Shown here one piece after another: positions 7,470 to 14,658 of a stretch of DNA of 64,000 nt. Source of the stretch: Deltaproteobacteria bacterium (lineage in GTDB: Bacteria > Myxococcota_A > Polyangia > Haliangiales > JADYYK01). The position numbers were made by a program, and so were the translations under genes. The first letter of the stretch is position 1. Every line of letters starts with the position of its first letter. The stretch spans positions 1-64,000 of the forward strand of contig JADYYK010000190.1 of NCBI GenBank assembly GCA_020853705.1, in the 5' to 3' direction. Under the pieces are notes generated by a model. That model was not told where the DNA came from. It did not search any database and was given only the letters and a program-made list of their open reading frames with translations.

Positions 7470-8362
7470 CGGGTGGCGGTCCTTTCGCTGTTCTCGAGCT
7501 CTCTCTTGAGGGCGGTGGCTGCCGGGGTGCCGCGACGCGAGGTCAGCGACTCGACGTAGTAGGCCAGGCCCCACAGCTGCTCCTTGCTGAGGCTGGCGGC
7601 CCACGACGGCATCGCGGTGCCGTGCACGCCGGCGGCGATGACGCGGATCAGCTGCTCGCGGCGCGGCCCGGTCTTGACCCGGTCGACCAGGAAGTCGGGC
7701 GGGGTGATGGGCGCGCCCCACTCGCTGTCCTTGGCCACCGCGACGAAGGCGTCGGGCCGCACGCCGTCCACCGGCAGGTTGAACGAGGTCAGGTGGGCGC
7801 GGATGCGCTCGCGCGGGACGTAGGCGGGGTGGCAGCTCGAGCACGCCGCGAAGGCGTGGTAGACGCGCTCGCCCTCGGCGATGCCCGCGGCCGGGTCCTT
7901 GCGCCAGGGGTCGGCCGGGATGACGATCGCGGTGCCCGCCCCCTTCTTGGCGAAGCCCTCGTGGAAGGTCTTGATGTAGGTCACCAGCGCGGCGCGCTCG
8001 TCGCCCGGGATCAACGCCCACGACGGCATCGAGGTGCCCGACAGCCCGTGCTGCAGCGTGAGGGCGAGATCCTCGTCGCGCGGCAGGCCGCCCGAGGTCA
8101 CGGCGGCGAACTTGACGCGACCCTTGCGCAGATCGCGCGGCTTGGGATCGAGGAAGCGGGCGGCCGGGCCGTTGCCGTCGCCCTTGTCACCGTGACAACC
8201 TACGCAGTAGGTCTGATAGCTATGTTTGCCCTTGGCGAGCACCGCCTGCTCGAGGCGCGAGCCGCCCGACAGCATCTCGTCGGGCCCCCAGTCCTCGCTC
8301 GCGCAGCCGGCCAGGGCCAGCGCAGCCAGGCCGCTGGCCAGACCACAGATCCAGATCCTCAA
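7466..8362 (-). CDS. Diheme c-type cytochrome lipoprotein, likely CcoP substitute
   Basis: 298 residues. A lipoprotein signal ends at C20 (ALAGC). Two heme c sites are present: C53-VG-C56-H57 and C174-SS-C177-H178, each with a later Met (SMPSW, AMPSW) as likely sixth ligand. The two cytochrome domains suggest an outer-face electron donor to CcoO/CcoN, in the place of CcoP but lipid-anchored and encoded before ccoN instead of after ccoO. The start is TTG at 8362, chosen because a strong Shine-Dalgarno (AAAGGAG) lies 6 nt upstream and the signal peptide begins there. The stop overlaps the ccoN start. Confidence 0.92.
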   Translation of the reverse strand: MRIWICGLASGLAALALAGCASEDWGPDEMLSGGSRLEQAVLAKGKHSYQTYCVGCHGDKGDGNGPAARFLDPKPRDLRKGRVKFAAVTSGGLPRDEDLALTLQHGLSGTSMPSWALIPGDERAALVTYIKTFHEGFAKKGAGTAIVIPADPWRKDPAAGIAEGERVYHAFAACSSCHPAYVPRERIRAHLTSFNLPVDGVRPDAFVAVAKDSEWGAPITPPDFLVDRVKTGPRREQLIRVIAAGVHGTAMPSWAASLSKEQLWGLAYYVESLTSRRGTPAATALKRELENSERTATR

Positions 8363-8374
8363 GTGGAACTCCTT

Positions 8375-9283
8375 TCACGGGACGAGCTCGAGCGTGAGCG
8401 CGACCTCGGCACCGGCGCCGAGGTCGACCACCTGCTCGCTGGCGCCGGCCTCGGCGGCCACGCGCACGCGCAGCCGGCCGATGGGCGCATCCGCCAGGCG
8501 GAAGCTGCCGTCGGCGGCGCTGAAGGTGACGTAGGGATGATCGACGATGAGCAGCTGCGAGCGCTCGGCGGCGTGGTTGTCACAGGTCACCACGTGCAGG
8601 CCGGCCTCCTCGGGCAGCTCCAGCGTCTGCGCGGCCTGTGATGGCGGCAGCGGCACCGCGTCGACGCTGGCGACGCGCACGGTGTGCAGGATGGGATCGA
8701 GGTTGTGCGTGGTCAGCGTGGCGCCGGTCGAGGCCAGCAGCACCGGCGGCAGCTGGCGGCCGTGCTCGATGCTCAGCGAGGCCGGGGGCAGCCGTGTCGC
8801 GGCCAGCCCGGGCGGCGGCTCCTCGAGCCAGATCAGCGCGCCCTCGACGGGCTTGCCCCCGAGGCGCACCACGCCGGCCACGGCGCCCGAGGCGAAGCCC
8901 GGCGCGCCCGCGACATAGCCATGGCCCGACGCGCTGCGCGCCGGCTGCGGCGCCGCGCCCAGCACGCGCGGCTCACGCGAGGGCCGCACGCCCGCGACCG
9001 CCATGTACAGCGCCGCGGTGATCACCAGCTTGAGCGCCCACAGCGTGCCGACCGCGGTGGTCAGGCGGCCCCAGGTGAAGCGCGACACCGCGACCAGCAG
9101 CAGCGCGGCCAGCGGCACCACCGCCAGATAGGACACCATGAAGCGCCCCAGCTGGGAGGCCTCGCGCGGCGCCCGCCACAGCAGGCCGCCCCAGAACATG
9201 AACAGCCCCACTGAAATTGCCAGCAGACCCATGTAGGGCAAGGGGGCCAGACCGGTACCAGGAACAGCACTGCGTCGCTGCAT
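8375..9283 (-). CDS. Membrane-anchored cupredoxin-like / carboxypeptidase-regulatory-like protein
   Basis: About 302 residues. Three N-terminal helices (roughly residues 17-35, 50-70, 80-100) are followed by a periplasmic region with a TonB/CarboxypepD-like segment (VAGVVRLGGKPVEGALIW) and a cupredoxin-like part with candidate copper ligands (HNLDPILH, then VVTCDNHAAE). It is the first gene of the oxidase operon, 12 nt before the cytochrome gene. An internal sigma-54 promoter at 9299-9314 would start transcription ~5 nt before the ATG at 9283. A later ATG at 9232 is possible; an upstream GTG at 9382 would overlap the ATPase and is unlikely. It could be an electron carrier or copper-delivery factor for the oxidase (inference). 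Confidence 0.75.
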   Translation of the reverse strand: MQRRSAVPGTGLAPLPYMGLLAISVGLFMFWGGLLWRAPREASQLGRFMVSYLAVVPLAALLLVAVSRFTWGRLTTAVGTLWALKLVITAALYMAVAGVRPSREPRVLGAAPQPARSASGHGYVAGAPGFASGAVAGVVRLGGKPVEGALIWLEEPPPGLAATRLPPASLSIEHGRQLPPVLLASTGATLTTHNLDPILHTVRVASVDAVPLPPSQAAQTLELPEEAGLHVVTCDNHAAERSQLLIVDHPYVTFSAADGSFRLADAPIGRLRVRVAAEAGASEQVVDLGAGAEVALTLELVP

Positions 9284-9298
9284 CGCGGCGTCGAGCCC

Positions 9299-9314
9299 TG
9301 CAACCAATGGACCG
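9299..9314 (-). promoter_or_regulatory. Sigma-54 type promoter for the cbb3 oxidase operon
   Basis: On the minus strand the site reads CGGTCCATTGGTTGCA: GG at -24 and a perfect TTGCA at -12 with correct 10-nt spacing. It lies between the stop of the cation ATPase (9342) and the first oxidase-operon gene. The start is predicted near 9288, which puts the dyads at 9343-9389 at -63 and -93. Confidence 0.6.
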
Positions 9315-9341
9315 CTTCCGGGTGCCCTGATCAGGGCTGAC

Positions 9342-12068
9342 TCACGCAGAACCTGCGCCCAGCGCCGAACTTGCGGCACCACTTGCGCGAGTCTGGCCGC
9401 GGCGCGCCTGCGCGCGCAGGCGACGACGCAGGAGCAGCTTGCGCAGCTCCTCGACCCACAGCACCAGGCTGGCCGAGCCGCCGATGAGCAGGACCTCCCA
9501 CCACGGCATCGCCACGGTGCGGAAAATCCGGTTCAGCGGTGGCACGAAGACCACCGCCGCGTGCAGCAGGTTGCCGACCAGCAGGCCACCCATCAGCCAG
9601 CGGTTGCGCAGCACCGAGAGGTCGAGCGCCGAGCGCGTCGCCGAGCGGCAGTTCAGCACGTTGTACCACTCGCACACCGCCAGCACGGTGAAGGTCGCGG
9701 TCTGGGTGTGCGCCGCGCTGAAGCCGGCGGCGACGTGGCCGAAGTAGGTGCCCAGCACGACCAGGGTGATGGTGCTGCTCATGAGCAGCGTGCGTAGCCC
9801 CAGCGCGCGGGTCAGCAGCGGCTCGCGGCGCGGCACCGGCGCGACCTGCATCTCGTCGCCCTCACCGGGCTCCATCACCAGGTTGACGGTGATGGCGCCC
9901 TCGGTGACGACGTTGTTCCACAGGATCTGCACCGCGGCCAGCGGCGGCGGATAGCCCAGCAGCATCGCGGCCAGCAGGATGACGATCTCGGCCAGCGAGG
10001 TCGACACCAGCAGCAGCAGCGCCTTCTTGAGGTTGCGGTACACGATGCGCCCCTGCTCGACCGCCTGCACGATGGTCTCGAAGTGGTCGTCGGCGATGAC
10101 CACCTGCGAGGCCTGCTTGGCCACCTCGGTGCCGCCGCGGCCCATGGCCACGCCGACGTCGGCCTGCGCCAGCGCGGGGGCGTCGTTGACGCCGTCGCCG
10201 GTCATGGCCACCACCTCGCCGACCGCCTGCAGCGCCTCGACCAGGCGCAGCTTCTGGGCCGGCTCGACGCGCGCGAACACCGCCACGCGCGGCAGCTCGC
10301 GGCCTAGCTGCGCGGCGTCCCAGCTGGCCAGCTCGCGGCCCTCGACGGCGACGTCGCCTGGGCGCGCGATGTCGAGCTCGCGCGCGACCGCCATGCCGGT
10401 GCTGGCGTGATCGCCGGTGATCATGATGGGGCGGATGCCGGCGGCGCGACAGGCGGCCACCGCGGCCTTGACCTCGGGGCGCGGCGGATCCAGCTGCCCA
10501 CACAGCCCCAGCATGGTCAGCCCGGTGGGCCAGTCGCCGAGCGGGCCAGGCGGCCCCGCGGCGATCGCCAGCACGCGCAGCGCCTGGCCAGCCAGCCGCG
10601 CCTCGGCCGCCAGCAGCGCCGCGCGGGCCGCGTCGTCCAGCGCGACCCGCACGCCGCGCACGGTCTGATGGCTGCACAGCGGCAGCAGCGCCTCCAGCGC
10701 CCCCTTGACCACCACCCCCGGCGCCGCGCCACCGTGGCGGATGGCCATGCGGCGCACCATGGGATCGAACGCCAGCTCGGCCTCACGCGGGGCCTCGGCC
10801 GCCAGCGTGGCGGTGTCCATGTGGAGCTTGCCCGCCAGCGTCAGCAGCGCGGCCTCGGTGGGATCGCCGGCAGCGCGCCACTCCGACGTCTCGGGCCCTG
10901 GCGGCAGCAGCGCGGCGTCGCTGCACAGCGCCGCGGCCCGCGCCAGCGCGCGCACGTCGGCGACCTCGTCCTCGGCGCACTGCACCTCGCCGACCGGGGC
11001 GTGGCCGACCCCGGTGACCGCGACGTCACCGCGCCCGGGCAGGTGCAGCCTCGTCACCGTCATCTGGTTCATGGTCAGGGTGCCGGTCTTGTCGCTGCAG
11101 ATGACCGAGATCGACCCCAGCGTCTCCACCGCAGAGATGCGCCGCACGATGGTCCGGTGCGCCGCCAGCCGCTGCACGCCGACCGCCAGCGCCACCGTCA
11201 TCGCGATGGGCAGCCCCTCGGGCACCATGCCCACGACCTGGCTGACCGCGACCAGCACGATGTCGCTGATGGGCATGCCGCGCAGCAGGCCGATGGCCAC
11301 CACCAGCGCGAACAGCGGCAGCGCCGCGATGGCGACCAGGCGCCCGAAGCGCGCGATGCGCTGCTCCAGCGGCGTGGCCGGCTCACGCGCGCCCGCGGTC
11401 AGCTTGGCGATGTGGCCGACCTCGGTGCGGGCGCCGGTCTCGACCACCACCGCACGCGTGCGCCCGCTCAGGAGCAGGGTGCCCGCGAACAGCATGGAGC
11501 GACGGTCGGCCAGCACGGTGTCGGCGGCCTGGGCGTCGGCGCTCTTGTCGACCGGCACCGACTCGCCGGTCAGCGCGGCCTCGCTGACCTGCACCGAGGC
11601 GACCTCCAGCACGCGCGCGTCGGCCGGGACGGCGTCGCCCGCGGCCAGCGCGATGACGTCGCCCGGCACCAGCGCGCGCGCTGGTAGCGCCAGCTCGACC
11701 CCGCCGCGAATCACGCGCGTGGTCAGCTCCGACAGGCGGCGCAGCGCCGACAGCGAGCGCTCGGCGCGCGACTCCTGGTAGGCGCCGACGGCGGCGTTGG
11801 TGCACACCACCGCGATGATGACCACGGCGTCGCCGAACTCGCCCAGCGCGATGGCCAGGCCGGCGGCGACCAGCAAGAGGTAGATGAGGGGGCTCAGGAA
11901 CTGGCGCACGAACACCGCCAGCCAGGTCCGGGGCGGCGCCTCGGGCAGGGCGTTGGGCCCGAGCTCGGCCAGCCGCCGCGCGGCGGCCTCGGGGCTGAGA
12001 CCGCCGGGCCCCGACAGCTCCGCCAGGATCTCCTCGGCGGGGCGGGCATGCCACGGCGGTCTCGTCAT
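9342..12068 (-). CDS. P2-type cation-transporting ATPase (Ca2+/Mg2+ type)
   Basis: A 908-residue pump. It has an N-terminal cation-ATPase domain (residues 1-60), TGES (167-170), the P2 signature PEGLP (283-287) in the fourth helix, the phosphorylated Asp in CSDKTGT (D326), TGDGVNDAPAL and a C-terminal group of helices. PEGLP marks calcium/magnesium-type pumps rather than heavy-metal pumps, and M. tuberculosis CtpF of the DosR regulon is of this general kind. ATG at 12068, 4 nt after the hpf-like gene's stop, was preferred to the ATG at 12104 that overlaps it. It belongs to the operon begun at 12884. The 3' end carries the activator sites of the oxidase operon. Confidence 0.9.
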   Translation of the reverse strand: MTRPPWHARPAEEILAELSGPGGLSPEAAARRLAELGPNALPEAPPRTWLAVFVRQFLSPLIYLLLVAAGLAIALGEFGDAVVIIAVVCTNAAVGAYQESRAERSLSALRRLSELTTRVIRGGVELALPARALVPGDVIALAAGDAVPADARVLEVASVQVSEAALTGESVPVDKSADAQAADTVLADRRSMLFAGTLLLSGRTRAVVVETGARTEVGHIAKLTAGAREPATPLEQRIARFGRLVAIAALPLFALVVAIGLLRGMPISDIVLVAVSQVVGMVPEGLPIAMTVALAVGVQRLAAHRTIVRRISAVETLGSISVICSDKTGTLTMNQMTVTRLHLPGRGDVAVTGVGHAPVGEVQCAEDEVADVRALARAAALCSDAALLPPGPETSEWRAAGDPTEAALLTLAGKLHMDTATLAAEAPREAELAFDPMVRRMAIRHGGAAPGVVVKGALEALLPLCSHQTVRGVRVALDDAARAALLAAEARLAGQALRVLAIAAGPPGPLGDWPTGLTMLGLCGQLDPPRPEVKAAVAACRAAGIRPIMITGDHASTGMAVARELDIARPGDVAVEGRELASWDAAQLGRELPRVAVFARVEPAQKLRLVEALQAVGEVVAMTGDGVNDAPALAQADVGVAMGRGGTEVAKQASQVVIADDHFETIVQAVEQGRIVYRNLKKALLLLVSTSLAEIVILLAAMLLGYPPPLAAVQILWNNVVTEGAITVNLVMEPGEGDEMQVAPVPRREPLLTRALGLRTLLMSSTITLVVLGTYFGHVAAGFSAAHTQTATFTVLAVCEWYNVLNCRSATRSALDLSVLRNRWLMGGLLVGNLLHAAVVFVPPLNRIFRTVAMPWWEVLLIGGSASLVLWVEELRKLLLRRRLRAQARRGQTRASGAASSALGAGSA
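9343..9389. promoter_or_regulatory. Tandem activator-site pair inside the 3' end of the ATPase gene
   Basis: Sites are CACGCA-GAACC-TGCGCC (9343-9359) and GCGGCA-CCACT-TGCGCG (9373-9389), centres 30 bp apart. They lie at -63 and -93 from the predicted sigma-54 start at ~9288. Both overlap the last codons of the ATPase gene (stop at 9342), so the C-terminal protein sequence has been compatible with keeping these sites. Confidence 0.6.
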
Positions 12069-12072
12069 GGCG

Positions 12073-12429
12073 TCAGGCACCGCCGCGCAACGTGGCGCCG
12101 TCATGCGCCGCGCGCAGGTGATTCCAGCGCACGAGCTCGCGCTTCATGGCACGGACGCTGTCGGCCAGCGCGAGGTGGGCGTCCTCGTGGCGCACATCAC
12201 CGGCGTGGTCGCGGCCCGCGCTCAGCTCGTCTTCGGGCACCTTGACGTCGAGCCGGACCTGGAAGTGGCGCCCCTTGCGGTGGTTGTGCGCGGGCGCCGT
12301 GATCACCACATGGCAGCTGATGATGTGCGGACACAGCTCGGTCAGCCCCTCGACGTGGCTCTTCACGTCGGCCTCGAGGGTCTCACTGCTCTCCATGTTG
12401 CGGAAGGTGATCTGGAGTGGTCTCTTCAT
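12073..12429 (-). CDS. Short ribosome-associated protein of the RaiA/HPF (S30AE) family
   Basis: 118 residues. The start (MKRPLQITFRNMESSETLEADV) and the central CHVVITAPAHNHRKGRHFQVRLDVKV segment match the S30AE ribosome-hibernation domain, which binds the 30S subunit and stops translation in stasis. There is no long-HPF dimerisation tail. ATG at 12429 has AGGCAGG upstream; an upstream in-frame start lies in the dyad and was rejected. It sits between a small membrane protein and the P2 ATPase in the same operon, consistent with a dormancy role. Confidence 0.85.
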   Translation of the reverse strand: MKRPLQITFRNMESSETLEADVKSHVEGLTELCPHIISCHVVITAPAHNHRKGRHFQVRLDVKVPEDELSAGRDHAGDVRHEDAHLALADSVRAMKRELVRWNHLRAAHDGATLRGGA

Positions 12430-12464
12430 GGCGTGACCTGCCTCTCTGCGTGCGGGACTCGAAC

Positions 12465-12481
12465 CTTGACAGACCGTCAAG
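12465..12481. promoter_or_regulatory. Dyad CTTGAC-N5-GTCAAG between membrane-protein gene and hpf-like gene
   Basis: A perfect 6-bp inverted repeat with a 5-nt spacer (CTTGAC AGACC GTCAAG), 4 nt after the stop of the upstream gene and about 35 nt before the hpf-like ATG. It resembles a Crp/Fnr-family half-site arrangement but with a different spacing from TTGAT-N4-ATCAA, so it may instead be a small mRNA hairpin. Confidence 0.35.
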
Positions 12482-12485
12482 CAGT

Positions 12486-12884
12486 TCAGTGCGGAAGTGG
12501 GCTCCTCCCGGCCCGACTGTCAGAACCATGGCGTTCGGCCAGGTTGCCGCGAACCATCAGACCCGCGCCCGCGACCGCGGCGCCGAGCAGGCAGCCGCCG
12601 ACCAGCGCGCCGGCGCCCGGCACCATCTGGATGACGCCGTAGTACACCGTGATGGCCGGCAGCGCGAGCAGGATGCCCAGCGCGGGCAGCTCGTGGTCCA
12701 TGACCGACAGGTAGACCGTCACCAGCGAGCCGCCGATGCAGCAAAGGATGATGATGGCGCCGATCATCTCGGTCTGGTAGCCGGGCTTCAGGAAGGCCAT
12801 CACGCCGGCTGCGGCCAGCGCAAAGACCGCGGTCAGACTGCCGATGATGCCAGGAACCGATGCCAGAAATGGACGCTTGCTCAT
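12486..12884 (-). CDS. Small polytopic membrane protein heading the hpf/ATPase operon
   Basis: 132 residues with four likely helices (about 10-31, 40-62, 67-88, 91-112) and a short charged C-terminus. No family recognised. ATG at 12884 is supported by AGGAGG five nt upstream; the GTG one codon earlier is too close to it. It is the first gene after a sigma-54 type promoter and activator pair and heads a run of 11 minus-strand genes down to 2025. It could be a hypoxia-induced membrane protein; its function is unknown. Confidence 0.85.
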   Translation of the reverse strand: MSKRPFLASVPGIIGSLTAVFALAAAGVMAFLKPGYQTEMIGAIIILCCIGGSLVTVYLSVMDHELPALGILLALPAITVYYGVIQMVPGAGALVGGCLLGAAVAGAGLMVRGNLAERHGSDSRAGRSPLPH

Positions 12885-12907
12885 CACGACCTCCTGCGTC
12901 CCTCTGT

Positions 12908-12923
12908 TTCAACCAGCGTGCCG
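12908..12923 (-). promoter_or_regulatory. Sigma-54 type promoter of the hpf/ATPase operon
   Basis: Minus-strand sequence CGGCACGCTGGTTGAA, the same as the 1529-1544 site except in the N4 spacer. The predicted start (~12897) gives a 12-nt leader containing AGGAGG before the ATG at 12884. The activator dyads lie at -62 and -92. Confidence 0.65.
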
Positions 12924-12950
12924 AAGAAACCCGACCGATCACGACCAGAA

Positions 12951-12997
12951 CGCGCAGAACTTGCGTCTCGGGGCGGTCCCTGCGCGAAGCTTGCGGG
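12951..12997. promoter_or_regulatory. Tandem activator-site pair upstream of the hpf/ATPase operon
   Basis: Sites CGCGCA-GAACT-TGCGTC (12951-12967) and TGCGCG-AAGCT-TGCGGG (12981-12997), centres 12959 and 12989, exactly 30 bp apart. The second copy has one good half-site (TGCGGG) and a degenerate partner, the same form as the second copy at 14574-14590. Confidence 0.6.
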
Positions 12998-13014
12998 GCT
13001 CGAGTTGTCGCCTG

Positions 13015-13497
13015 TCAATCCGTCTCCGGCAGCTCCTGGGGCTGGTCGCCCAGGTCGGGACCGGCGCGCCAGTGGCCCAGCCCGCCGTCACCGCGCCCGG
13101 CCAGGCGCGCCACCGCGCGCAGGCCATCGACCGCGGTGAAGATCCCAACCAGGCGATCCTCGATCATGACCAGCGCCGAGCCATGGCGCCGCGCCGCCAT
13201 CGTGGTCGCCACCTCGGCGACCGGGGTCCACGGCGCCACCACATAGGGCTCCGGCGTCATTGCCTCGCCCACCGTCATGACCTCGGGGCTGACCCGCTTG
13301 CGCGCCAGCAGGCGCAGCAGATCGCGCTCGGTGACGACCCCGATGGGGCGACCGTGCTCGAGCACCGGCAGGTGGCGCAGCGCGCCGGTCTCCATCAGCT
13401 CCAGCGCCTCGGCCAGCGAGGTCGAGCACGCCACCGTGAGTGGAGCACGGGTCATGAACTCGTCCACGGTCGGACGGTCGCGCGCCGACGGCGTCAT
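13015..13497 (-). CDS. Two-CBS-domain stress protein
   Basis: 160 residues, essentially only two CBS repeats (VDEFMTRAPLTVACSTSLAE first; VGEAMTPEPYVVAPWTPVAE second), similar in build to the hypoxic response protein Hrp1 of mycobacteria. Likely a cytosolic adenosine-nucleotide sensor. The ATG at 13497 overlaps the stop of the preceding universal stress protein (ATGA), showing coupled translation. It is the last gene of the three-gene operon begun at 14459. Confidence 0.9.
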   Translation of the reverse strand: MTPSARDRPTVDEFMTRAPLTVACSTSLAEALELMETGALRHLPVLEHGRPIGVVTERDLLRLLARKRVSPEVMTVGEAMTPEPYVVAPWTPVAEVATTMAARRHGSALVMIEDRLVGIFTAVDGLRAVARLAGRGDGGLGHWRAGPDLGDQPQELPETD

Positions 13498-13985
13498 GAC
13501 GCGACCTCCTTGTGCGACGACGGCACCACCATGACCGGGCACTCGGCGTGGCGCATGACGCGCTCGGCCACCGAGCCCAGCACCAGGTGCTTCCAGCCCG
13601 AGCGGCCATGGCTGCCCATCACGATGAGATCACAGCCGGCCTCCTTGGCGTGACGCACGATGGCGTTGGCCGGCGTGCCGACCAGCGCGGCGCAGCTGAA
13701 GCGCGCGCCCCGATGCGCCTTGCGGGCATCGGCGGCCCACATCGCCAGCGACTTGTCGACCGCGTCGGTGATCTGCTGCAAGAGCTCCGGGCTGCCGGTG
13801 ACCACACCGTCGGCCAGCGTGTACACCGGAGCCAGGAAGGCATGCACCAGCACGACCTCGCCATCCAGGCGCGCGGCCAGCGCGGCGGCCTTCAGCATGG
13901 CGACGCGGGACGGCTCCGAGAAGTCGACCGGGCAACAGATCTTGTGGCCGACACCGGGACCAGCGCTGCTCTTGTGGGGTTTCAT
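13494..13985 (-). CDS. Universal stress protein (UspA family)
   Basis: 163 residues, one Usp domain: ICCPVDFSEPS at the N-terminus, DLIVMGSHGRSGWKHLVLGS as nucleotide loop, and CPVMVVPS at the end. AGGAGG precedes the ATG at 13985 by 6 nt. It is the middle gene of the operon; 9 nt separate it from the upstream Usp, and its stop overlaps the CBS gene. Probably ATP-binding and induced with the rest of the island. Confidence 0.93.
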   Translation of the reverse strand: MKPHKSSAGPGVGHKICCPVDFSEPSRVAMLKAAALAARLDGEVVLVHAFLAPVYTLADGVVTGSPELLQQITDAVDKSLAMWAADARKAHRGARFSCAALVGTPANAIVRHAKEAGCDLIVMGSHGRSGWKHLVLGSVAERVMRHAECPVMVVPSSHKEVAS

Positions 13986-13994
13986 CGCAGCCTC

Positions 13995-14459
13995 CTAGGG
14001 AGTCGAGCGCACCGTCATCACGACACAGCGGGCGCTGCGCACCACGCGCTCCGCCACCGAGCCCATCAGCAGATGCGAGATCCCCTTGCGGCCATGCGTC
14101 CCCATCACGATCAGGTCGGCTCCCACGTCGGCCGCGGTGGCAGGGATGATGTCGGCGGGGATACCGGCGCGGACGATGGCGCTCACCGGGGGGCCCTCGC
14201 GGGGCTCGGTCTCGGCCTCGGCGGCCTCCTTCTCGAGCAGCACCTTGGCGGCCTCCTGTTCCCGGGCGGCCAGCGCGCGCAGGGTGTCGGCCTCGCGCGC
14301 GGCCATCGGCGTGAACCAGGCCCGGCCGTCGAACGGCGGCTCGGTCACATGCAGCGCGACGACGGGGATGCCCAGCCGACGGCCCATGGAGAGGGCCACA
14401 CGCAACGCCGGCTTGCTGCCTTCGGTGAGATCCGATGCGAAGAGAATCTTGCGGAACAT
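13995..14459 (-). CDS. Universal stress protein (UspA family)
   Basis: 154 residues: ILFASDLTEGS at the start, a charged helical insert around residues 50-85 (READTLRALAAREQEAAKVL), and the signature VMGTHGRKGISHLLMGSVAE. ATG at 14459 has GGAGGA upstream (14464-14469). The open frame runs 55 codons further upstream, but that part covers the promoter region and was excluded. First gene of the Usp-Usp-CBS operon. Confidence 0.93.
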   Translation of the reverse strand: MFRKILFASDLTEGSKPALRVALSMGRRLGIPVVALHVTEPPFDGRAWFTPMAAREADTLRALAAREQEAAKVLLEKEAAEAETEPREGPPVSAIVRAGIPADIIPATAADVGADLIVMGTHGRKGISHLLMGSVAERVVRSARCVVMTVRSTP

Positions 14460-14487
14460 GGCATCCTCCATCGTCACCCACCGGTAG

Positions 14488-14503
14488 TGCATCGTGCGTG
14501 CCG
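14488..14503 (-). promoter_or_regulatory. Sigma-54 type promoter of the Usp-Usp-CBS operon
   Basis: Minus-strand sequence CGGCACGCACGATGCA: perfect GGCACG at -24 and TGCA at -12. The predicted start (~14477) places the shared dyads at -75 and -105, one helical turn farther than at the other promoters, which keeps them on the same DNA face. A poorer match one turn upstream (about 14499-14514) would restore -64/-94. Confidence 0.6.
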
Positions 14504-14543
14504 GTGGCGTGGCCGGGGCTGGCGCCACCCTGGCGGCGGACTT

Positions 14544-14590
14544 CGCGCACGGTCTGCGCGGTCGCCGGCGTGGTGCGCGGAGCCTGCGGT
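14544..14590. promoter_or_regulatory. Tandem activator-site pair between divergent Usp operons
   Basis: Sites CGCGCA-CGGTC-TGCGCG (14544-14560, perfect 6-bp arms) and TGCGCG-GAGCC-TGCGGT (14574-14590), centres 30 bp apart. They lie at -93 and -63 from the plus-strand start predicted at ~14645. The arrangement matches the pair at 12951-12997 base for base in layout. Confidence 0.65.
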
Positions 14591-14618
14591 GCGCCGGGCC
14601 CCGGGTGGCGGGGTTCAC

Positions 14619-14634
14619 TGGCACGGCCGGTGCT
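14619..14634 (+). promoter_or_regulatory. Sigma-54 type promoter of the Usp-CBS fusion gene
   Basis: Sequence TGGCACGGCCGGTGCT: a complete TGGCACG -24 element, and TGCT at -12 with correct spacing. This is the best -24 match of the set. The predicted start near 14645 is followed by AGGAGG and the ATG at 14659. Confidence 0.7.
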
Positions 14635-14658
14635 TGAGGTGGAGTCAGGAGGACGGCG

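Noticed and set aside
12430..12485. A separate sigma-54 promoter directly before the hpf-like gene
   Set aside because: The best candidate (CCGCACG...GGCA on the minus strand) has 11 rather than 10 nt between the two elements and no dyads at -63/-93. The gene is more likely read from 12908-12923.
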